This document shows, one piece after another, positions 47,743 to 61,172 of a stretch of 64,000 nucleotides of DNA; the stretch's first letter is position 1; each line of letters begins with the position of its first letter. The position numbers and the translations under genes are program-made. The notes beneath the pieces were generated by a model. That model was not told where the DNA came from, ran no database searches, and saw nothing but the letters and a program-made list of their open reading frames with translations. The stretch comes from Lentinula raphanica (taxonomy: Eukaryota; Basidiomycota; Agaricomycetes; Agaricales; Omphalotaceae). The stretch is from the NCBI GenBank assembly GCA_027919835.1, contig JANVFP010000005.1, positions 1,612,001 to 1,676,000 of the forward strand, given 5' to 3'.

Positions 47743-50700
47743 TTTGTATCGCGGTTTTTCGCAATACCGTTCAAGTCCAAACGCTGTACGGGGATTCAAA
47801 ACATGAGATGCAGCAGGATGCACCTAGATGCATTGGCTGATCTTCATTACATTGACTCCATGTACAAAGCACGCAGCTTTTTCTTACTCTTCCTGTCATC
47901 TAAACTTGGAACATCATTGAATATTATTGGAATCAGGATTTCAATGCACTCCTTAGGGGGGGTGTATGCAGGATCTGTGATCTCATGGTAATGGGCATGG
48001 GTCGAGTAAAGTTTGAAGCGTACTTTATGCACATGCCCTAATTCTATCATTCAGTTTCCTGTGGATGGAATTACACGGGACAGCTCTACTCTCATTTGGT
48101 CCACAGTGCGGGAAGCCTGCAGGGTGCAGTATATTCTCAGTTGAAGGTTTAGGTGATGTCCCACAATAACTACCAAGCTGAGGATAAGAGGATACGCAGA
48201 AGAACAGTAATGAGTCTCGCGTCAACACGGCTAGGTACTCAAAGGTGTGTCAACTCATCTTAGAAGTAATCCCCCCAAGCTACAATGGATTGAATTCAGA
48301 ACAATTACGGAGATAGCAACCGTAGACTCAGGCTCTGCAAGAGATATCCATAACATCCCGCTGTATTGCGATTTCAGGCATATACTCGGGAAATCCTGCA
48401 TATTGAGCTCGGTCTCCTGAAGTTCATATTCACAGAAGACATTTTCTGGAAGACTCGAGATTGAAAATCGTTGAATATCCGGGTAGAAGGAGAAGGTCGA
48501 GTTAAGCTAAACGGAGAATTGCTACTAGCAGTTCAACAAGTTACAAGGGTGCCCGGGTACGCTCCACTGTTCACTCAGGACATTCAGTCAGTGGATTTCC
48601 GACGTCGACCTTTTAGAAGTTAGATATACATAGACATTAGAGGTTAGGAGGACCAGGGAGGACCTCGCGTCCGCAATTCAACAGAATTCAGCGATCTTAC
48701 CGTTCTAGGTAATCTCCTATTGTTTTTGTCATCCAACATCACCTCACTTGTTTTCTTTTTCTACCATCCCGATATTCTTCACAACTACTTACCATCAAAA
48801 TGTGTATTCATATATCATGTTCATGCAGAATAGCTGTTCACAGCACTGCGCAGGAATTTGCGGTTGCTTGATGACTGTGAACCCAGGTTCAAACGGGAGA
48901 GTGAGTCGGAGACTGCCGCGAAAGCCTGAGCGCGCTGCTATCAAGCAGTCGATAATCGAATATAACCAAAAATGACAAGAAAGCACCCACATAACGAACG
49001 CCCGTTAGTTATCATATTCGTGGTTACCGCCTGCTAGAGATCGGGAATGAATATATATTTTGTGGGTACTTGAAGAAGTTTCTTAACTGAAAGGGGGACG
49101 ATTGATAGGCCTAGGACAGGTCTTGTCATTCACAACTGTACTTGCCCAATGCCATGGATTGAAGTGTGTGAAGCGATTGCTGCATGCTCGACTCATGGTG
49201 TCCTGGGACCACATCATGGAAGCATGAGGAGGTACTATTCGATGAGGGGAACAGGAATCGCTGCAGCTTCAGAAATAATACATTTTATGAAGGACAGGGA
49301 GGGATGGTTTCATTCAATCTGGGTACTGGTGAGAACACCAGAAATTTCTAAGGATTCGACTCCTGAGTTGCAGTGGTTGGTCCGCCGATCGAGCAGATAA
49401 CCTGTATCGTCGTCATCTTTGACTGGGTGCCACCAAGTCCAAGGCAGGAACTCCATTAACGCTAGGTGGCAGGCAGAAAACCTACTAATCCAATCTTCAG
49501 AGCGCCCTTAACATTTCTGATTTTGAGTATCAGAATTCCCGAGTTGTTAAATCTCTGGCTTTACCGTTGAAAGAGTTTGAGCAAGAAAAAACTGCGCATG
49601 TAGTCCCGTGCCAGCTTTGCGCTTTCTTCGAGGACAAACACCTCGAAGAGAGCCCCGGAGCATGACTCAGACCTTCGTCTTATTCATCCGACCCTTCCAC
49701 TAGGCTTCTGGTATTCTCCATTTAACCGCTCTTGCCGCTTGAGCGAGAACTTGGGAGTTAATATGATTTCAGAGGAGATGGAAGAAGAGGAGGAAAACTC
49801 GTCGTCATCGTTGATGTGTTCCTTAGCACTGTCCATTATGCTTTTATCCATCTCCATAGCCATGGCGCAGGGAATCATGAGAACAGGAACGGCGAGTAAT
49901 GAGGCGGGCTCCTCCCTGAGTTACGTTCAGCAATTCGGTCCGGTTCAATTCGAACTTCTCGAATACGACCTTGCTGAGTCTGTGAGGACTCGGATGATAT
50001 GACCTTCGTTCAGGTTATGGTTACCTGAAGACTGAAAGTTACAAGAGCACTCATTGACATGGTTAATACCCGAATGATTGGCGTATCTTTATGTGCTGAT
50101 ACACTTTCTATCCCTTGGGGCCATTTGAGTGTAGTGAATGGTCGGTGGTTGAGCGTAGCACAAGGCTCTCTTTCTATCTGTGATCATGCAGCTTCTACAT
50201 AGAAGCCTTGAGTTAAAACCAGGAGGAAACCTGCAGGCAATTGGTAAGAGTGATTCATGGCATGTGAAGTGGAGCTGTAGTAAAAATGCTCTACTTTGCC
50301 TCTTGATAGTCTTCGCCGGGACTATGATACTATTTGTGAATTCCTTCGATCAGGTAGTGAACGTGAATATGAATCCTATGATAATAATTCTAGTTGAGTA
50401 TATATCGCTTATTTCTTGAGTCGGACGAGGCAAGAAAGTGTACTTACAGGCTTGAAAAATGGCCATTTTGAATCTAGCTAGGAGCAGTTAGTGACAAGTT
50501 TCTAAAGGTCAAACAAACAGTCGAGGTCATGTTATACCCCAACTCCTATCTTCTGCTGTATCGGCGACGGTTCCAGCCCTGAGAGATGTTCAACAGCTCG
50601 ATCTTTGCGGAAGTCGAGGTTACCGGTTTGACCTTCTCTTCGAGTATCTTCCGAAAATCACCTTCCAAGTTATCTCCGCCACTTGTCTCCGCGGTTCTTC

Positions 50701-50929
50701 AAAGAAATGCGCGAATTTTGCTAAGTTATTGAGGTAGGACGACGAAGGTTTGCGAAAATATATCTCAATTGAGATGGTATGTACATACTATTAAGAATCA
50801 TGTACCGGAGAGTCCATGTTGCAGGCTCATGAAGAGTAAGAAGACCGAAACGGGATAGACGATAGTAAACAGATGGGGCCAAAATCGAAGAAATTGGAGC
50901 TTGAAACTGGGTTGTAGGATAATCCGAAT
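47743..50929. other. Gene-poor stretch of 3.2 kb
   Basis: No supported full gene. A short Cys-rich frame (48817-48975) follows a CT-rich leader; it is listed separately. A frame near 50545-50710 reads ALRDVQQLDLCGSRGYRFDL and could be a remnant of an F-box/leucine-rich protein, but it has no start. An acidic E/S run at 49770-49810 reads open on both strands by composition. Confidence 0.45.
48817..48975 (+). CDS. Possible small Cys-rich ORF
   Basis: An ATG frame of 52 aa: MFMQNSCSQHCAGICGCLMT followed by a basic part (RVSRRLPRKPERAAIKQSII). Four Cys in a C-x3-C-x3-C-x-C pattern are clustered at the start. A pyrimidine-rich leader with CATC and ACAACTACTTACC words lies just upstream, as in many fungal genes, but an ATG at 48799 in another frame precedes it. 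Chance is possible. Confidence 0.2.
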   Translation: MFMQNSCSQHCAGICGCLMTVNPGSNGRVSRRLPRKPERAAIKQSIIEYNQK

Positions 50930-51995
50930 TCAGGTCCTCTTTGGAAAGAAACCACTCCAAGGATCCTCGCGTCCCGCCGGAGCTTTCTCTCTTGCTCTGC
51001 TGGTTCTTCCGCTAGGTCTTGTCACTTCCTTTTGCGGACTAGCCTCGCCCTGCGCACTAGCAACAGCTCTGACAATCTTCTTGAGATTGAAATCCTCCAC
51101 CGGCGGACTTCGGACTTGTTCACGACAAGTCGGGCAGGTATATTGAGGTTCTGGCACTCCAGCATTGGTATACAGGACGCGCATCATCGCCTCTGCGTAT
51201 ATAGCAACTGGATCCCTGGTAGCGGTACGAGGAGGCTGATTATTGAGACGGTATTGGGGATGTGCGGCCATATGCTTCTGTAGAATCGTAGAAAACCAAT
51301 CCTACATTCAGGAACGATGAGACTTGTCAGACGGTGATGCAGAGATCGTGCCCTCACCTGCAAACAGGATTTACAGTAAGTGTGCCCGCATGCGAGGCTA
51401 GAAACAAGGTTAGGGGTCATGTATAAAGGCTTGATTGATCGAGCCACCCACATATAAGGCGTCCACATCTTCGCGGCGCAAACTTCACACGTTATGCTGT
51501 CGTCTAATTGAGAGATTGCCTGGCGGAGCGTATGGATGAGAAGTTAGAACGATGTAACATAACAAAGGTGGCAATGGACACACAACATGATCCTTTGACG
51601 ACGAGGCGTTCGAGTGAGTGGAACGCAAAAGCGTGAGCTCATCTTGAGAGCGAGCAATATCTGCCTTGTATTTGTTCTCTTTATTCTTGAGCTCGTCGTT
51701 CTCCTGAAGGTGGAAAACGACCTTAGAAGATTGATACAGAAGAGATAATATGATTTCACACCTGCTTCAACTTCTTCAAATCTCGTTCCAACTGAAGGTC
51801 GTGCTTCCTTTTCAGTGAAAGATGCGACGGGGCAATAGCCTGTCCATCTTCCGAGTCGGATATCTCGATAACATCCTGATAGACGATTGGCTTGGGACGA
51901 GGAGGTTTCGAAGTTCTGTTCTTGGAGTTCCTCAGATTGGGAGAGGGTTGGACTTCAATTACAGAGTCCTGACGAGATAGTCGAGTCACAGGCAT
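50930..51995 (-). CDS. RING finger protein, probable E3 ubiquitin ligase
   Basis: The ATG at 51995 opens MPVTRLSRQDSVIEVQPSPN. A basic nuclear-type region and VIEISDSEDGQAI, which resembles a SUMO-interacting motif, follow. Then comes a Lys/Glu-rich coiled coil (LERDLKKLKQENDELKNKEN). The RING reads SITCEVCAAKMWTPYILACG, HTYCKSCLQDWFSTILQ. The final Cys pair (YTCPTCREQV) lies about 60 residues further on, after an insertion of mostly Pro/Arg/Asn and helix. It is thus a C3HC4 RING with an unusually long loop between the sixth and seventh zinc ligands. The last 60 residues are disordered and basic, ending GFFPKRT. Six exons join in phase. A family name is not assigned; a SUMO-targeted ligase role is speculation. 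Confidence 0.8.
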
Positions 51996-52469
51996 TGCAA
52001 TTATACACAGTGTGTGAGATGAGAAGAAGGGACTGAGGACTGAGGAGTGGCTTTGCTAGTGATGGTGGTTTGAATAGAAAAAGAAGTGTAAGCGCTTGTT
52101 TGCCGATTGCATGGTTGGTTTTTGTGGCGGTGCTACTTCGGCGCTTAAGGGCGCTTACAGGTCTGGTCATGAATTTTTGGCGAGTGACCACTGACAATGA
52201 CAATCAAGTAGACTCACTACTCAGTCGAGCACAAAAAACTACATTTCTTGAAAATTGAAGTATGATGAATGTCAATACATGGGAACAAACAAATCTTCAT
52301 TCGACGGGGAACGCTGAATCACCTCCAGGCCCCCGGTGCTAAAGCCCAAGAACTAGGAATATATAATGCCACCGTCATACTAAAAGCTACTCTTCCCAGA
52401 TGTGCACAGCTCAAGGGAGTTAGTTTTTTATAAGACGCAATGAGCTTTGTTAAGGCTGAACAGGTCTGA

Positions 52470-52486
52470 ACGCGTCAGGAACGCGT
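52470..52486 (+). promoter_or_regulatory. Two MluI cell-cycle box-like ACGCGT sites
   Basis: ACGCGT at 52470-52475 and at 52481-52486, spaced 11 bp. In yeasts MBF binds this hexamer at G1/S genes, including DNA synthesis genes. The pair is 145-160 bp before the primase ATG. A single ACGCGT is expected by chance about every 4 kb, so the pairing is the point. Confidence 0.55.
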
Positions 52487-52533
52487 CCATTATGGTGAGT
52501 CGTGACGGCGCGGGTATGGGAAAATTGTGACAT

Positions 52534-52569
52534 CTCGTGTTAGCTCGTGAGAGCTCGTGTCTGCTCGTG
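52534..52569 (+). repeat. Four CTCGTG hexamers at exact 10-bp spacing
   Basis: CTCGTG starts at 52534, 52544, 52554 and 52564, so all copies fall on the same helical face. The array ends 61 bp before the primase ATG. The bases between the hexamers vary (TTAG, AGAG, TCTG), so the hexamer rather than the whole unit is conserved. Confidence 0.8.
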
Positions 52570-52630
52570 TTGGTCACAGCAACCACCTTCAATCAGCTTC
52601 AATCTTCAGCTTTCTTCACCGTTGCCCGCC

Positions 52631-54167
52631 ATGGCGCTCTCCTCTGACCTTGACATCGATCCAACCTCGGAAGAAGTTTTGCTCACCTTTTATCGACGAC
52701 TATATCCTTTTAAACAACTCTTCAAATGGTTGAATCGTGGGCCAGAAAGGACAGAGAAAGAGTCACGTCTATTTCCCTATCGCGAATTTGCCTTCACGCT
52801 ACGGAACGACGCTTATCTACGGTACAACTCATATCCGAGCGATGTTGAGATGAAGAAACATGTTTGTCTCCTTACTCCGTCGCGTTTCGAAATAGGACCT
52901 GTTTATTCTGCCCAGGTGCGTCGCTTGGCTCGTTGCTCATTTTCTCCGTTGAACTCACCCTTTCACTCAGCCAAAGGACAAAAAAACCGTTCGACCTGCT
53001 CACTTTAAGCCGGAGAAACGCGAAGTTGTGTTCGATATCGATATGACAGACTATGATCCCATTCGAACATGTTGTTCCGATGCCGACATCTGCAGACGAT
53101 GTTGGGGTTTTATTGCTGTAGCCGTGGAGGTTCTGGATACAGCCATTCGCGACCAGTTCGGCTATACCCAGCTGTTGTGGGTGTATTCCGGTCGTCGAGG
53201 TATTCATTTGTGGATATCCGATCAAGAGGCCTTCGAATTGACAGACGATCAACGGAAGGCCATGGTAGAGTACTTGACGGTCATCAAGAATGGGAAGGAA
53301 CCCGGGAAGAGGGTCAATGTACGCTTCGGTATGAAAGATTTACCGCCGGCATTAAAGTATGTTAGTCAATAATCCGTTCAGAAAGTCTGAACTAACGAAA
53401 ATAACGATTTCCCCCCTCAGAGATGCCTGCCAGGCCATCAATAATTCCTTCGATGAGCTCATTCTCCAGGATCAAGATTGTTTTGGATCCCAAGAAGGAT
53501 ACGAAACCCTTCTGTCCCTGTTGCCAGATGCCAAACTCGCATCGCGGCTTCGCGAAAAGTGGTCAGATAAACCTGATAGTCCGTCGTATGTTAAATGGGA
53601 CGAAATGAAGGCTGAGGTGAAGAATTTAAAAGATAAAAATGCAAGGGTATGGTCCTATTTCAATATCTGCTTTTGCTCGGCCGTTCACCGTCGATCTTCA
53701 GCAAATCATGAGAAACGCCATGGAAGATATTCTTCTACAATACGCGTACCCTCGGCTCGACGCGGAAGTCTCAAAACATCGAAACCATCTACTCAAAGCG
53801 CCGTTTTGTATACATCCCAAGACTGGTCGAATATGTGTCCCAATTGACCCAGAACGCATTCGAGAATTCGATCCAGCAAAGGTACCCACAGTCGGTCAGC
53901 TCCTGGCAGAGCTGGGTGGTGCAGGCTCGAGTAATACCAGTAGGGAACATAAGGATGGTTTGTTGATTTGATTCTTGATCGTTGATAATCCCTCATGATA
54001 GAGTTTTCGATAGACTGGCAGAAGACATCCCTCAAACCCTACATTGAGATGTTCGAGCAATATGCAAACAGTGTACAAGAGAAACAAGTCAAGATGGGTA
54101 TGTCGAAGTATTCCCATTGTTGATCTCGCTCCTTTGCTAATATCATCGCTCAGATTTGTCTTGGTGA
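52631..54167 (+). CDS. pri1: DNA primase small subunit
   Basis: The catalytic subunit of primase in the DNA polymerase alpha-primase complex makes the RNA primers for replication. The start is MALSSDLDIDPTSEEVLLTF, then YRRLYPFKQLFKWLNRGPER. The active site follows: REVVFDIDMTDYDPIRTC, with the two metal-binding Asp in DIDMTDYD, and the zinc site CCSDADICRRCW. WVYSGRRGIHLWISD is the conserved nucleotide-binding block. Later come QYAYPRLDAEVSKHRNHLLK and APFCIHPKTGRICVPIDPER. The third-Asp region YPRLDAEVSK is present. The C-terminus is DWQKTSLKPYIEMFEQYANS, VQEKQVKMDLSW. Exons join in phase. The gene is expected to peak at G1/S, fitting the upstream elements. Confidence 0.96.
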
Positions 54168-54508
54168 GAATCAGTAGAGGAGGCGTTGGGATTGTTTTCG
54201 GGAATGCCGTGAAATATGGACATAGACTGTGTGTATCTGTATCGGTCGGTACGCTTAATGCTTTTAGAAAAACTTACAACAGCCCGATAGCGTTGTCTCA
54301 GTTTACATATCATGTATATCGAAGTGAAGGAAAAAAACACGGAACTACAGGAAAACAAATAGCAATGCCGAAACCCTCGCTTGTAAACCCTATATCAGCC
54401 TGGAAAATATCTTACGACGCCCAACGAGATGGGATTACGAAGGTGGACTAGAAAAGATGAATCGTCGTAAGTGTTTTTTTGCTAGAAAACAAGCTCCCGC
54501 GTTTGTAC
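54168..54508. other. Spacer between convergent PRI1 and peroxidase genes
   Basis: No gene supported; 3' flanks of two convergent genes. Confidence 0.5.
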
Positions 54509-56503
<1,995 letters not shown>

Positions 56504-57549
56504 TGAAATGAGAGAGACTGTCTTTCTGAGGTACTGAGGGAGTTTTTGGGACTCCTTTATAGCTTCAGCCTCAAAGGTCGATTCCTTGTACTGATAGTAT
56601 GAGGACCTTGATAGATACCGCGTCGACCAACCTGCCTCACGCTCCTATTAGGATGAGTCCAAAGAGCTCGAACAGTCTGCGTGATTTGACTTTCGTGAGA
56701 GCCACGAAGTTTGACGGCTCTAGTTGATATCAAAGCTGGAATGTGAGCTTTGAGCGGGCTTGCACCACGTTTGCCAGTTGACCCAGGTACAGGGAAACGG
56801 CTAAAGATACGTATCCGTGGTTCTGGGATCCATCGCGCAGGGTGCGATAGCTCGAAGTACGAAACCTGCAACATGAAAAGTAGCAGTAAGAAAACTACTA
56901 TGCCTGATCTTCTGCTAGAAAATCAAACATAGCAGTTCTGAGCTGCAGTGGCATGCTAGACACAAGCGAACTGAGAGAAGCTCAAAGAGCACCTTGTTGA
57001 TCCATCGAGCAACCCGGGACATGGCTCATAGCCTGACTTGCAAATTCCTCGCCATCATGGCAAGACGATCCGTTGTCTTGGAGTCGAGGAAAGACCAGAA
57101 TGATCCCTTCCCAAGTCAACGGTAGTAGCGTTACCCGTACCAGATCTACAGCAGCCCCAAGACAGCCAAGATGAGAAACGGCACCGAGGTGAGAGATCTG
57201 CGTTCTTTTCCGGAAGAAAGATTGTTACCGGAGGGAAGGAAAGAAAATACGCGGCTCGGTGCAGACAAATAGACACCGATTGTGGCAAATATAGTGAGCC
57301 AAGACGCAAAACACTGTATAGAAACTTCTCATTGGATTCGTCTAGACAGGATGTGAAGAGGCCACTGCCCACTGGAAACATTCGATACCGACATCCTTGG
57401 CATGAAGATAAGCTGAGCTTGCTACACAGGCTTGCAAAAATTAGCGTGCGTTTCGAGAAGCCATTCAAAAGGACATAAGAAGGACCATTCCTGATATCAA
57501 TGAAGATCAATTTTCTTGACATACAACGTTCAAAAGGGTAAAGACTTCT
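56504..57549. other. Intergenic region with peroxidase promoter
   Basis: The right side of the peroxidase start has the minus-strand TATA-like CTATAAAGG at 56554-56562, about 55 bp before the ATG. No consensus metal-response element (TGCRCNC) was found by eye between 56560 and 57000. Open frames at 56557-56874 and 57055-57522 lack an intact domain. Confidence 0.5.
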
Positions 57550-58586
57550 TCACGGCTTGAGGATAGCCTCTGCTAGATTACGTTTTCTTTCCGAATAATC
57601 CCATCGATCCATTCCTCCAAAGTTGATCTTCATATTTTCGAATGTCATATCGAGTTGGAGATGAGATATATGAGAAACCTTCGCTCGCCAACTATCGCCA
57701 CTACGAATAAAGGTGTCAGTTTCAAGTTCCGATACCGGCGAAAGTGAGATTATGCACGTTGCCGTTCCATAGACATCTCCCTCGGGACTAACCAGCCTTG
57801 CTGACTGATCTATGTTCGACTGGGTATCATAGATCCAGAGAGTCACTCCAGCATAGACCTCCTGCCATCCCGCAAAATCGACTAGAGGATTTGGAGGTGA
57901 AATTCGCTTCGACTGAGCAGGGACTGAAGGTGCAGGTCTGATATCAACATCGTTAAGGAGACGAAGGGCTCGTAAATTTGATATGTCCTGAAAAACGGCG
58001 CGTTCTTCTGACTGGGTTGGGTCAACGATCTTGAAAAGTTTTAGTTCTTCATCCTCGTCAGAATTGTCACCAGAACCCTCTCCAGCAGCGTCTCCCATAT
58101 CCACGTCTGTTGCAGATGAAGATTCCGCTGCAGTGTTTTCCTGTCCACCTTCCGGAGCAATATTGCTCTCGGTGCCTTCCAATTCAGCAACAAATGCTTT
58201 CCATGCTTCGTCGTTTGTGTAATCTGTCCGTAGGACAATTCCTCCAGCAACATCAGACAGAATCACATCGCAAGGATCATCGTCTTCGGTTATACTGTCC
58301 TATGAAAGAGTTATTGTTAATTAATGGGGTGGAAGCCACTCGTCGCGTTCGACCTACCATCGCAGATTCTGTAGGACTCGTACTGGGCTCATTATCACCT
58401 GGTCCTGTTGGATTGGATGCCCAGAATTCATGTAGGGCGCGGAGCTGCCAATATCGACGACCTTTGCCAGGATGTTCTGCTTTGATTTCCGGATACCGAT
58501 TCTGTTAACTGGTGAAGAGGATCCAACAGGCACGAACAGCGGACTTGTATACCCACAGTCAAGAAATGTGCAAGTATCGGTCTCAT
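57550..58586 (-). CDS. Unknown conserved-looking acidic protein
   Basis: Three exons join in phase: 58557-58586, about 58357-58501, and 57550-58303. The product opens MRPILAHFLTNRYPEIKAEH, then PGKGRRYWQLRALHEFWASN, a Pro/Asn-rich link, and SITEDDDPCDVILSDVAGG. The middle is acidic: EELKLFKIVDPTQSEERAVF. A third block reads PLVDFAGWQEVYAGVTLWIY, DTQSNIDQSARLVSPEGDVY, then GDSWRAKVSHISHLQLDMTF and GGMDRWDYSERKRNLAEAIL. I do not recognise a named domain. The many aromatic residues suggest a folded core. The first exon is the weakest part of the model (donor GTGGGT). Confidence 0.65.
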
Positions 58587-58838
58587 CGATGTTTTCAGGC
58601 AATAGTCAAGAGCAAGTCGAAGCCAGTCACAAAGTCACAGTTCGGACCAGTTGGTATGTTCGTCAAAACATCGTGCATTATCGATATCATTAAAGACAAT
58701 GTTATGGTAAAATGTAAACGAGCAACTTGCAGAGCAATAACAAGTAGAGATAAGTTCGGAGAAAAATTTCCTGTGAAGAACATAACCTATAGGTATCGTT
58801 CGAGTGAACAGTGTGAAGACCCAAATAACATTAGACAA

Positions 58839-60460
58839 TCAATCAGCTATTTCCTTCTCCAACCAAGCTGACAGCACAGGTGCGACACTGACCGACGAAT
58901 GGAAATAGTCCAGAACACGCAGCCCAACAGGAGTCGCACATTCATCTGCGCGTCCGAATCCCGTCAGACAACTGTTCCGATAATCTTCTTCAGACAGTCC
59001 AAGCACGACCTCTGAACGTATGTCCAAGCCATGCGCGCGGAGTAGGACTGGTAAGGCGATGAGGGTAGGAATCTTTTCGGTAACATGTTCAAGCTCGAGA
59101 GCGCATTCTTCGGTTGTCCGGTCCTTGGCCTTCAGAAGAGGTTGCGCGGAGTCTAATAGATCTATGAGTGCTCGTAACCCATCAAGGGCTTCGTCTATAG
59201 CCTCTCTGCCGAGTCTCCCGCTCTCAGTGTCAGCCAAAGGAACAGGAAGCGTGACAAGGAGGTCGCATAGCGCTCGCCCATCAGTGACCGGGGAAATTGT
59301 TGGGACTGGCAGAAGTGCAGACGGAGAAGGCGGGCGAGAGGAAGGCAATTTGATGGTGAAACGGCTTGCAGGAGGAGTAAGAGGTGGCGTGGAGGTAGGT
59401 GAACTGCGACGCTTCTTCGTTGCTGCAGAAAGGGCACCTGGAGAAGCAGGAGGTGAAGGTGTGGTCGCAGGTCGATGGCAGATTGCTACCATGCTTCGCC
59501 ATACCAATGAAATGACGAAGGGAACTAGCAAGTTTTGTGCCGTTCGGGACGTAGTATAACGTCTCAGAGCTTGTGCGTAGACAGGTATAGTCGACTGGAG
59601 AGCCGTAATGGAAGTGTGCAACATTACATTTCTGGCTCCTGTAGTCATCTTGCCAGGGGTAGATTGCTCGAGGGCATCTATTATAGGAATGAGCTCGTTC
59701 CTAATTCCGCCAATGAGCGGATTGATAACTCTGTTGACCAAAGAGACAAGACCCTCTCGGATGCCCTTCAAGCCATCGCCGCGAACATCGTTGTCGTGAC
59801 CTAAATGAAGGTCATCGAACGTTTCCAACAATTCGCCAGCGAACGTTGCGACTGCGATGGCATGTAGCTGTACAGCATTAGGGTTGGGAGATTGCACAGT
59901 CGGAGCAGGCGGAATGAGGAACGCGGGAGACGATAGAAGAGGTAGCATCATTGTGGAAAGGCTGCCCAATAAAACAGACAGAGGCTTGTGAAGGGAGCGA
60001 ACGATCGCTCTGTGCAGATGAGGATTCCCATTCGCCGCTTTGAGTTCACTGAAGGTAGAGAAGTGAGTCATATGTGAGAATGACTTCATATACGTTGAAT
60101 GACTTACGAGACGATGAGCGCCCCCAGAGCACCTCCACGACCACTAGGCAATGGCTTTTTGCCTCCTACAACATCGTTCATCGCCGGTGTTCCAGAAGGC
60201 TGGCTAACAGCCTTGGATACTGCTTCGCTTAGTTTCAGACTAAGCATTTCCAAATAAGATCCGTCTTGGATCAATGTATGAGGAGCAGGCGCTGCATTAG
60301 GCAAAGGCGCTGGAGACGCCCTTCTCAAATTGTTCAAAGACAACTTGGTGAGAGGTCTCGAGCGTTCCATGCCGATACCTGAGTCTGGGCGAGAGGGCGG
60401 AGCAGGAGAGGTAGGCCGGCTGGAAGGGCGAAATAACAAGGGATTTTTGAGAGAGTGCAT
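58839..60460 (-). CDS. Unknown conserved-looking helical protein
   Basis: Two exons join in phase near 60050-60110 (donor GTAAGT, acceptor CTTCAG). The total is about 514 aa from the ATG at 60460. The N-terminal ~70 residues are Ser/Pro/Arg rich (FRPSSRPTSPAPPSRPDS). A helical repeat region follows: LKAANGNPHLHRAIVRSLHK, VQLHAIAVATFAGELLETFD, and NVMLHTSITALQSTIPVYAQ. A disordered Ser/Pro segment (PPLTPPASRFTIKLPSSRPP) and a C-terminal helical domain end LSAWLEKEIAD. No named domain is recognised. The helical arrangement may suggest an ARM/HEAT-like fold, but this is inference. Confidence 0.7.
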
Positions 60461-61172
60461 ATTGAATTCGGATTTGACCAGTTCTTTGTTTGTTGTTTTT
60501 GTCTTTGAAGTTATATGACGGTTCTATATGTTTACCGATAATGTTATGAGTGACGATGACAGTTCTATGTGCAATCTCTGGCAGCTGACGACCAGATTTT
60601 GAAGTTCTTGAGTGGAATTATCCCATGAGACGAAGGAGGCTGTCGTAGAAATGTTGTAAGAAATACGGACGTCCTAAGGAGGTCGGTCGATGTCGACAAG
60701 GAGGAAAGCAAGTGGTCCGAAAAGAATTTTGTTAACCTGTTGTGCTGAGCTGTAAGGAAGGAACAGTGAGTGAGTGAACGTTGCTTGGAACGTGAATATG
60801 AAGGTAATATACCAGGATGAAGGTGAATTCATAGAATTAATGCGTTTACAGATGAAGAAGGGATATACCCTGCGGGGCTGTCAGTGGAATAAGAGAAAGA
60901 AAATTTTTCTCCCTTTATATAAGACAACATCGCTTCCCACACTCAAATCCGGCGGGGACTCACTTCCGACAAAAGCCCAGCCTCAAACCATTCACTCTCT
61001 CTTAACTCGGTCTCTTACGCTTGCTTTATGTTTACTCTCAACTGAGATAGAAGAATATTACAAACTTCAGTCCAATCACGAGCACACTGTATATGAACCG
61101 CTCACAATGAATATGAGAAAGTGAGCTTCGAGCTTCAACAAGATACAACAGGAATCGGATAACATCCCTAGA
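60461..61172. other. Intergenic region
   Basis: No supported gene. A TATATAA word at 60916-60922 (plus strand) has no convincing ORF behind it. Confidence 0.45.

Larger units (their letters stand above)
51996..52630. promoter_or_regulatory. Shared upstream region of RING gene and DNA primase gene
   Basis: Divergent starts at 51995 (-) and 52631 (+). It contains the ACGCGT pair and the CTCGTG array listed next. No gene is supported inside. Confidence 0.6.

Noticed and set aside
49684..50002. Opposed open frames rich in Glu/Ser
   Set aside because: Both are explained by a low-complexity GAGGAG/TCGTCG run; neither has a convincing start or splice site.
57055..57522. Minus-strand frame starting MSRKLIFIDIRNGPSYVLLN, which recalls the OB-fold of asparaginyl-tRNA synthetases
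   Set aside because: The similarity covers about 15 residues; the rest is Cys/Ser-rich without any synthetase motif and no splice to a catalytic core was found.
60916..60922. TATATAA box as a promoter
   Set aside because: No ORF with an acceptable start follows within 200 bp.
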